A program made the position numbers and the translations under genes. Below, piece by piece: positions 7,539 through 12,446 of a DNA stretch of 12,446 nucleotides (positions are counted from its first letter, which is position 1; each line of letters opens with the position of its first letter). Source of the stretch: an uncultured Gemmatimonadota bacterium (GTDB lineage Bacteria; Gemmatimonadota; Gemmatimonadetes; Gemmatimonadales; GWC2-71-9); assembly GCA_946479825.1 (NCBI GenBank), contig CAMLHU010000035.1:1-12446 (forward strand). The letters run 5' to 3'. Below the pieces are notes generated by a model, which ran no database searches, had not been told where the DNA came from, and saw only the letters and a program-made list of their open reading frames with translations.

Positions 7539-9577
7539 CCGAGCACCGCTTCCGCCGCACCCCGGAGCGCCTTGAGGTCGAACGGGTAGGCGATCACCTG
7601 CAGGCCGGCCGTCCGGAGTCGCTCGGCGGCCACGGGGTTTGATCGCGGGACCGCCGCGAGGAGCCGCGGGCCGACCGCCGGCTCGGCCCGGATCGCCGCC
7701 TGGACGAACGGCTCGCCGCCCGCGGTGGCAAGCCGGGCGTCGGCGACGACGAGATCGATCCCGCCCCCCGCCAGCCGCGCCAGCCCCTCCTCCGCCGTCC
7801 GCACCGCCTCCACCACGTGGCCGTCGCGCGCGAAGAGCGCCGCCACCAGCCGCTCGTCCTTCGGGTCGTCGTCCACCAGCAGGATCCGCCGCGGAGCCGT
7901 CGTCGGGGCCTCGGCCACCGGGAGCGCGATGGTGAAGGCCGCGCCGCCGCCGGCGGCCGGCGCATACTCGAGCTTCCCGCCGTGTGCCTCCACGATGCCG
8001 TAGCTGATCGACAGGCCGAGTCCCGTCCCCTCGCCCGGCGACTTGGTCGTGAAGAACGGCGTGAAGAGGAGACCGGCGTCCTCCGGGCGGACCCCGGGGC
8101 CGTTGTCGGTCACCCGCAGGATCGCGCGGCCGTCCTCGTGCCCGGTCTCGATCACCACCCGGCCCGGGTCAGGGCGCCCAGCCGCGGCCACCGCCTGGAT
8201 GGCGTTGGTGAGCAGGTTGAGCGCCACCTGCTGCAGCTCGTAGCGGTCGCCGTGGACCAGGACCGGCGCGGCCGCGAGGCGCTCCTCGAGCGTGATGGCC
8301 CGGAGCCGGAGCTCGTAGCCGACCAGGAGCGCCGTGCGCGTCGCCACGTCGTTGAGGTCGGTGAGGGTCCGCTCGGCGGCGCCCTTCCGGGCGAAGGTGA
8401 GCAGGTTCTGGACGATGCGGCCGGCGCGATCCGCCTGCGCGTGGATGACGCGGAGGTGGTCGCGCACCTCCGTCGGCACCCGGGCCTGCTCGACGAGGAG
8501 TTCCGAGAGGCCGGCGATGGACGTGAGCGGGTTGTTGAGCTCGTGGGCCACGCCGGAGACCAGCTGACCCACGGCGGCCATCTTCTCGCTCTGGATGAGC
8601 TGCCCTTCGAGCGCCCGCTGGTCGGTGACGTCCTCGACCAGCACCACCACCGCCGAACCGCCGCCGGGGTCGGTGAACGGCGCGGCCGTGAGCCGCAGCA
8701 TCCGCCCCTGCCCGGGCGAGCGGACCACCAGCGGCGGACGCCCCTCGCCGTCGGCCGGGACCAGGTCCAGGGCGAGCTCGGGAGGGTCTGAGACCAGCCC
8801 GGCGAACGGCAGGCCGGTGAGGCCGGTCACGTCGCGCCCGAGGATCCGGCCGAGCGAGCGGTTCGCGCGGGCCACGCGCCCCTCGCGGTCGAGCACCGCG
8901 ATCCCCTCGTTGAGCGCGTCGAAGGCCGTCTCCCACTCCGCCTTTCCGCGCTCCACCAGGCCGAAGAGCCGGCTATTGGTGAATACCACGGCGGCGTGGG
9001 TGGCCGCGGTGGAGAGGATCCAGAGGTCCTCGGTGGTGAAGGCGCCGGAGGCGCGTCCCGCCACCGCCACGACGCCGATGGTCGCCCCCTGCGCCCGGAG
9101 CGGCGCGGCGGCCGCGGTCTGGACCAGGACATCCTCCAGCAGGCGGACCGGATGGCCCGCGCCGCCCTCGAGCTCGATCCGCTCCCGCGACACCGCGCGC
9201 GCGACGAGCGAGTCGCCCGCGGTCTCCGCCTCCCGGCCGAGCACCGCCGCCAGCGACCCGCCCGCGCCCGTCACCCTGAGCCGCCCGTGGTCGTCCATCA
9301 GGGCCACCAGGGCCCCGTCGGCCCGCAGGAAGCGCTGGACGTACCGGGCCAGCTGCTCGCTGAGCCGGTCCACCTGCAGCGATTCGGCCAGGACGTAGCC
9401 CAGCTCCTGCAGCGAAAAGAGCTCGCCCATCCGGCGCTCGAGCTGGGCGGCAAGCTCGGCGCGCTGGGTGGCGAGCTCCCGGGCCCGCCGGGCCGAGCGC
9501 ATCGCGTGGGCGAGCGCCGCGCCGGCGAAGCCCGCGGCCAGGACGGCCAGGCCGATCCAGGGGCCGGCGTCGGTCAG
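7532..9577 (-). CDS. Membrane-anchored hybrid sensor histidine kinase (GAF-PAS-HK-receiver)
   Basis: From a proposed CTG start at 9577 the protein has 681 residues. Residues about 5-24 are one hydrophobic helix (PWIGLAVLAAGFAGAALAHA), followed by an Arg-rich coiled coil (26-50), a GAF domain (about 50-200) and a PAS domain (about 210-320). Next come the dimerisation/phospho-acceptor helix GVAHELNNPLTSI with His345, and the ATPase domain with N box (LNLLTNAIQAV), DNGPGV, FTPFFTTKS and GTGLGLS. A receiver (about 566-681) ends the protein. The kinase core is complete and should autophosphorylate. The receiver keeps acidic residues 569-571 and D613 but has Ala-Val where Thr/Ser is expected and Tyr664 in place of the conserved Lys. 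The next in-frame start is ATG 9502, which lacks a ribosome site and would lose the membrane helix. The gene overlaps the acyltransferase stop as CTGA. The ligand of the GAF/PAS part is unknown. Confidence 0.93.
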   Translation of the reverse strand: MTDAGPWIGLAVLAAGFAGAALAHAMRSARRARELATQRAELAAQLERRMGELFSLQELGYVLAESLQVDRLSEQLARYVQRFLRADGALVALMDDHGRLRVTGAGGSLAAVLGREAETAGDSLVARAVSRERIELEGGAGHPVRLLEDVLVQTAAAAPLRAQGATIGVVAVAGRASGAFTTEDLWILSTAATHAAVVFTNSRLFGLVERGKAEWETAFDALNEGIAVLDREGRVARANRSLGRILGRDVTGLTGLPFAGLVSDPPELALDLVPADGEGRPPLVVRSPGQGRMLRLTAAPFTDPGGGSAVVVLVEDVTDQRALEGQLIQSEKMAAVGQLVSGVAHELNNPLTSIAGLSELLVEQARVPTEVRDHLRVIHAQADRAGRIVQNLLTFARKGAAERTLTDLNDVATRTALLVGYELRLRAITLEERLAAAPVLVHGDRYELQQVALNLLTNAIQAVAAAGRPDPGRVVIETGHEDGRAILRVTDNGPGVRPEDAGLLFTPFFTTKSPGEGTGLGLSISYGIVEAHGGKLEYAPAAGGGAAFTIALPVAEAPTTAPRRILLVDDDPKDERLVAALFARDGHVVEAVRTAEEGLARLAGGGIDLVVADARLATAGGEPFVQAAIRAEPAVGPRLLAAVPRSNPVAAERLRTAGLQVIAYPFDLKALRGAAEAVLGQ

Positions 9578-10419
9578 CGCTCGTCCCCCTGGCGCCGCTG
9601 GATCCGTTCGGCCACCAGCGACTCGGGCGGCGCGTTGGGCTTGACCCGGATGGACTTGGCCGGGATCCCGACGTTGACGTGATAGGGGCGCACGTCCTTC
9701 GTGGCCACCGCCGCGGCCCCCACCATCCCGTTCCGACCCACCCGCACGCCGGCGAGCACCGTGGCGTGGTAGGTCACCCGCACGTCGTCCTCCAGCACGG
9801 TGCGCGCGTTGGTCACGTCCTTCTGGTCCATGATGCTATGGGTGTGGCTGTAGATGTTGGCGTAGTCGCTGATGCTCACCCGGTCGCCCAGCGTGATGCC
9901 GCCCCGGTCGTCGAGCAGCACGTGGCGGTGGACCACCACGTCGTCGCCGACCTCGAGGTTGTAGCCGAACGAGAATTCGACGTGCTGGAAGCACTTGAAG
10001 TTCCGGCCGCACCGCGCGAAGACGTGCCCGGCCAGGAGCCGCCGGAGCCGCACGCCCAGGTCCACGGCCTGGCCGCCGGCCGGGGAGCGGTCGAACGAAT
10101 ACCAGAGCCAGAGCAGCGGCTTGACCCTTGCGAACCGTGCGGCGTCCGCCTCGGCGTAATACTCGGGTTCGAGCGTGATGTTGGCGGGGTCGAGCGCCAG
10201 CAGCGCGGCGCGCTGCGCCGGGGGCGTGGCGGGGTCGGCGACCCGGTCCTCGTAGCGGCCGTGCCCCGGCCACCAGAGGTCGTAGAGGGTGTCGCGCACC
10301 AGGCGGTCGCGGTCGGTGGCCGGGTCGGCCAGCCGCTCGCCGAGCTGGCCGAGCCAGGCGTCGTAGGCGGCGTCGGCCGCCGCGGCGACCGACACGCCGC
10401 GCAGGGGACGGAGCACCAC
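9574..10419 (-). CDS. Hexapeptide-repeat (left-handed beta-helix) acyltransferase
   Basis: This 281-residue protein resembles the maltose/galactoside and WcaF-type O-acetyltransferases that move an acyl group from acyl-CoA to a sugar or other hydroxyl. Hexapeptide repeats cover about residues 145-255 (for example LEVGDDVVVHRHVLLDD, ITLGDRVSISDYANI, VLAGVRVGRNGMVGAAAVATKDV), and ISDYANIYSHTHS holds the likely catalytic His192/His194. The ending NVGIPAKSIRVK is the usual GxPAK motif. The first 140 or so residues are an extra N-terminal region that ordinary 180-200-residue members lack. GTG 10419 has AGGAGG 4 nt upstream; GTG 10416 has it at 7 nt and may be the real start. It begins 15 bp after the lipoprotein stop and overlaps the kinase gene, so it belongs to that transcript. 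The acceptor substrate is unknown; an envelope polysaccharide is plausible. Confidence 0.87.
   Translation of the reverse strand: MVLRPLRGVSVAAAADAAYDAWLGQLGERLADPATDRDRLVRDTLYDLWWPGHGRYEDRVADPATPPAQRAALLALDPANITLEPEYYAEADAARFARVKPLLWLWYSFDRSPAGGQAVDLGVRLRRLLAGHVFARCGRNFKCFQHVEFSFGYNLEVGDDVVVHRHVLLDDRGGITLGDRVSISDYANIYSHTHSIMDQKDVTNARTVLEDDVRVTYHATVLAGVRVGRNGMVGAAAVATKDVRPYHVNVGIPAKSIRVKPNAPPESLVAERIQRRQGDER
9585..9590 (-). promoter_or_regulatory. Ribosome binding site supporting the CTG start of the kinase
   Basis: On the minus strand AGGGGG (9590 to 9585) lies 7 nt before CTG 9577, a normal spacing. No purine-rich site precedes the alternative ATG at 9502. This decides the start in favour of CTG, together with the membrane helix encoded between the two. 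Confidence 0.5.
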
Positions 10420-10423
10420 GGTT

Positions 10424-10429
10424 CCTCCT
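10424..10429 (-). promoter_or_regulatory. Strong ribosome binding site of the acyltransferase gene
   Basis: AGGAGG on the minus strand lies 4 nt before GTG 10419 and 7 nt before GTG 10416. The two GTG codons are adjacent, so spacing favours the second slightly. Confidence 0.6.
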
Positions 10430-10434
10430 CGGGG

Positions 10435-11073
10435 TTACTGCGGGCGGCGGGTGGAGTCGGGGGTCTGCTGGCGCCAGCGCAGGACCACGCGGTCGCGCTC
10501 GCGCTCGATCGTCGGCAGCGCGCCCGCCCACCCGTCGCTCACCACGCCTTCGTACCCCAGCTGGAACTGTTCGAAGATCGGGACCGGGAGCTCGTACAGG
10601 TAGATGGCGGTGGACTGGCCCCGGGTCTGGAGCTGCTGCGAGCCGAAGTTGGTGGAGTAGGGGATGATCGCGACCGGCCGGTAGACCTGGTTCCGCACCG
10701 TGAACGTCAGGTCCTGCGGCTGGAAGGTGACGTTGGCCCGGGTGGCGAAGAACGTCACCAGCGCGAGGCCGGGCGTGGCGATCCCGTTCTGCTGCGCGGC
10801 GGTGTCGATCGCCGCGCGGCGGGAGCGCACGATGGCGCTGAGCGAGGCGTAGCCGTCGGGGGCCAGGAGCCGGAGCAGGAACTCGTTGAGCGGCAGGAAC
10901 CGGACCTGGAGGTCGCCCGACTGCAGCGTCACCGAGATCTGGTCCTGGGTCAGCCGGCCGAGGCCCGCGGGGGGCAGGGGGGTGGTGTCGCTCGCCGCCT
11001 GGGCGTGGGAGGCGGGCGCGCAGCCGACCAGCGCCGCCACCAGGGCCAGGGCCATCCAGCGGTCACGTCGCAT
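10435..11073 (-). CDS. Putative lipoprotein of unknown function
   Basis: This 212-residue protein has a signal peptide with Arg residues, a hydrophobic core (MALALVAALV) and a lipobox LVGC (Cys18), so it is probably lipid-anchored in the envelope. Cleavage by ordinary signal peptidase after SHA is the alternative. The mature part has a central helical portion (FLLRLLAPDGYASLSAIVRSRR) followed by strand-rich sequence (VTFQPQDLTFTVRNQVYRPVAIIPYS and TAIYLYELPVPIFEQFQLGYEG). I recognise no enzyme motif or named domain; I recall similar uncharacterised proteins from Gemmatimonadota. ATG 11073 has GGGGAG 7 nt upstream and lies inside the end of engB (11-bp overlap), so the two are translationally coupled. 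The acyltransferase starts 15 bp downstream. The function is unknown. Confidence 0.85.
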   Translation of the reverse strand: MRRDRWMALALVAALVGCAPASHAQAASDTTPLPPAGLGRLTQDQISVTLQSGDLQVRFLPLNEFLLRLLAPDGYASLSAIVRSRRAAIDTAAQQNGIATPGLALVTFFATRANVTFQPQDLTFTVRNQVYRPVAIIPYSTNFGSQQLQTRGQSTAIYLYELPVPIFEQFQLGYEGVVSDGWAGALPTIERERDRVVLRWRQQTPDSTRRPQ

Positions 11074-11701
11074 CGGAAGTCTCCCCGCCGCCCAGCGCCG
11101 CGGCGATGGTGGCCCGAAGTTCCGGGATCCCGAGGCCGTCCTTGCTGCTGGTGAGTTCCACCTGGTCGGCCTCGAAGCCGAGCGCGAGGCGGATGGCGTC
11201 GGCCCGCTGGCGCTGGGCCGCCCGGCCGAGCTTGTCGGCCTTGGTGAGCACCGCGAGGACCGGCTTCCCGGATCCGGCCACCCGCTCGTGCATCGTGAGG
11301 TCGTCGTCGGAGGGGTCGTGGCGGCAGTCGAGCAGCCACACCACCCCGGCCACGCCGGGGCGCTCGGCGACGTAGCGGTCCACCAGCGAGCGGAACCGGC
11401 GCCGGTCGCCCTTGTTGGCCTTGGCGTAGCCGTAGCCGGGGAGGTCCACCAGGTAATAGGGCGGGGTGCCGGCGCCCTCGACGCGGAAGACGTTCATCGT
11501 CTGGGTCTTGCCCGGCGTGGCGCTCACCCGGGCCACGCCGCGCCGGCCCACGAGGGCGTTGATCAGGCTCGACTTGCCGACGTTGGAGCGGCCCAGGAAG
11601 GCGACCTCCGGGAGCGCCGGATCGAGCCGGGTCAGGGGGTCGGGAAAGGAGCCGACGAACTCGACGGCCGTCGGCACGGGGATCCCGGATCGGGTTGTCA
11701 T
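11063..11701 (-). CDS. engB: Ribosome biogenesis GTPase EngB (YsxC/YihA)
   Basis: EngB is a cytoplasmic P-loop GTPase needed for assembly of the 50S ribosomal subunit. The 212-residue product has all G motifs in order: G1 GRSNVGKS (37-44), the switch segment SATPGKTQ with Thr62, G3 DLPG followed by YGYA (86-93), G4 TKAD (153-156) and G5 SSK (185-187). The short N-terminal part before G1, the lack of a second GTPase domain and the YGYAK sequence after G3 separate it from Der and Era. Length is usual for the family. The start is ATG 11701, with no clear ribosome site, which fits a leaderless or very short leader message (see the promoter-like element). It lies 115 bp after clpX, across an octamer array, and overlaps the lipoprotein gene at its 3' end. 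Confidence 0.96.
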   Translation of the reverse strand: MTTRSGIPVPTAVEFVGSFPDPLTRLDPALPEVAFLGRSNVGKSSLINALVGRRGVARVSATPGKTQTMNVFRVEGAGTPPYYLVDLPGYGYAKANKGDRRRFRSLVDRYVAERPGVAGVVWLLDCRHDPSDDDLTMHERVAGSGKPVLAVLTKADKLGRAAQRQRADAIRLALGFEADQVELTSSKDGLGIPELRATIAAALGGGETSDAT

Positions 11702-11706
11702 CTGGG

Positions 11707-11714
11707 GAAACTTA
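11707..11714 (-). promoter_or_regulatory. Possible TAnnTTTG-like promoter element before engB
   Basis: TAAGTTTC on the minus strand (11714 to 11707) matches 7 of 8 positions of the TAnnTTTG -7 element of Bacteroidota, a sister group of the likely host. It ends 5 nt before ATG 11701, so the transcript would start at or next to the start codon. TTCTTC lies about 16 nt upstream as a possible -33 element. This is a motif-only call. Confidence 0.3.
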
Positions 11715-11750
11715 CAGACCTGCCGAAGAACTCGCTCGCCCGCCCATCCC

Positions 11751-11814
11751 TCCGCCCCTCCGCCTGTCCGCCCGTCCGCCCGTCCGCCCGTCCGCCCGTC
11801 CGTCTGTCCGCCTG
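11751..11814. repeat. Octamer tandem array (TCCGCCYG), G-quadruplex pattern on minus strand
   Basis: Eight consecutive 8-bp units run in register: TCCGCCCC, TCCGCCTG, TCCGCCCG four times, TCCGTCTG and TCCGCCTG. On the minus strand, which is the transcribed-sense strand for clpX and engB, the four identical units give four GGG runs separated by 5-nt loops (CGGAC), a match to the standard G-quadruplex pattern. The array ends 2 bp before the clpX stop codon and lies about 50 bp upstream of engB. Confidence 0.9.
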
Positions 11815-11816
11815 TC

Positions 11817-12446
11817 CTACGCCTCCTTCTTCGCCCTCGGCTGCTCGGTCATCACCAGCGGCGGCTTCCCGTCGGTGATGGCCTCGGCGGTGATGACGAC
11901 CTCGCGGACGTCGTCGCGGCCGGGGAGGTCGTACATGATGTCGGTCATCACCGTCTCGAGGATGGCCCGGAGCCCGCGGGCGCCGGTGCCGCGCTTGAGC
12001 GCCTTGGCGGCGGCGGCACGGAGGGCCTCGGGGTCGAACGTGAGGCCGACGTTCTCCATCTCGAACAGCTTGGTGTACTGCTTGGTGAGGGCGTTCCGGG
12101 GCTCGACCAGGATGCGCACCAGCGCCTCCTCGTCGAGGGCGTCGAGCGCCACCGTGACCGGGAGGCGACCCACCAGCTCGGGGATGAGCCCGAAGCGGAG
12201 CAGGTCGTCCGGCTCCACCTCGGCGAACGGGTTCTTCGGGTCGGCGTCGCTGCGGGCGTCGGAGGGCTTGCTGAAGCCGATCTGCTGCCGGCCGGTGCGG
12301 GCCTGGATGATCTTCTCCAGCCCGTCGAACGCGCCGCCGCAGATGAACAGGATGTCCTTGGTGTTGATCTGGATGTATTCCTGCTGCGGGTGCTTGCGGC
12401 CCCCCTGCGGCGGCACCGAGGCCACCGTGCCCTCGAGGATCTTGAG
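11817..12446 (-). CDS. clpX: ATP-dependent Clp protease ATP-binding subunit ClpX (C-terminal half)
   Basis: ClpX is the hexameric AAA+ unfoldase that recognises tagged proteins and feeds them to the ClpP peptidase. The frame runs off the right edge of the window, leaving 209 residues of a protein normally about 410-430 long. Visible are [20 protein letters not shown] at the start, [20 protein letters not shown], the ClpP-docking loop IGF (residues 56-58 of this fragment), the [11 protein letters not shown] segment with the arginine-finger region, and the sensor-2 helix [12 protein letters not shown]. The zinc-binding N domain, Walker A and Walker B lie outside the window. The tail is short and charged (EQPRAKKEA). 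An octamer repeat array begins 2 bp past the stop, between this gene and engB. Confidence 0.97.
   Translation of the reverse strand, partial: LKILEGTVASVPPQGGRKHPQQEYIQINTKDILFICGGAFDGLEKIIQARTGRQQIGFSKPSDARSDADPKNPFAEVEPDDLLRFGLIPELVGRLPVTVALDALDEEALVRILVEPRNALTKQYTKLFEMENVGLTFDPEALRAAAAKALKRGTGARGLRAILETVMTDIMYDLPGRDDVREVVITAEAITDGKPPLVMTEQPRAKKEA

Noticed and set aside
7532..9502. Kinase start at ATG 9502
   Set aside because: There is no ribosome site before it, and the in-frame DNA upstream encodes a membrane helix with a well-placed CTG start.
9679..11154. A 491-codon plus-strand frame across the acyltransferase and lipoprotein genes
   Set aside because: Both minus-strand genes have clear family or signal-peptide features. 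The frame is Val/His/Gly/Arg-biased with no motif.

Overview
The window is uniformly very GC-rich, densely packed bacterial chromosome. The proteins most resemble, from memory and not from a search, those of the Gemmatimonadota: an outer-membrane barrel protein family and a small lipoprotein that I associate with that phylum, plus many GTG starts and a clpX-engB order. No tRNA, rRNA, CRISPR array, transposase or phage gene is visible, and I see no compositional break suggesting recent transfer.

Layout, plus strand. Bases 1-2032 hold an outer-membrane barrel-type protein whose 5' end looks interrupted. Its frame is open and family-like upstream of the first usable start, but a TAG at 92-94 separates it from a signal-peptide-like stretch at the window edge. 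Bases 2033-2262 are a spacer with a 12-bp palindrome, a GC hairpin and a ten-unit heptamer array. Bases 2293-7538 form a tight same-strand block: a PilB/GspE-type ATPase fused to a C-terminal receiver domain, hisC, a NUDIX hydrolase and a secreted right-handed beta-helix protein. The last three are joined by overlapping stop/start codons.

Layout, minus strand, reading from the right edge: clpX (C-terminal half only), a spacer with an eight-unit octamer array, engB, a small lipoprotein of unknown function, a hexapeptide-repeat acyltransferase, and a hybrid sensor histidine kinase. From engB onward the genes are 15 bp apart or overlap, so they are probably co-transcribed. The kinase meets the beta-helix gene tail to tail with a 7-bp overlap.

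How the genes fit together. ClpX (protein unfolding) and EngB (large-subunit ribosome assembly) are housekeeping genes. HisC serves histidine synthesis and the NUDIX enzyme probably cleans up nucleotides. The barrel protein, beta-helix protein, lipoprotein and acyltransferase concern the envelope. Signalling is the most distinctive theme. The pilus-type ATPase carries a complete receiver domain, while the nearby hybrid kinase carries a receiver lacking the conserved Thr/Ser and Lys. A functional link between the two is a hypothesis only. The other points worth a second look are the probable CTG start of the kinase, which restores a membrane anchor, and the short-unit tandem arrays in both main spacers, one of which matches the G-quadruplex pattern on the transcribed strand.
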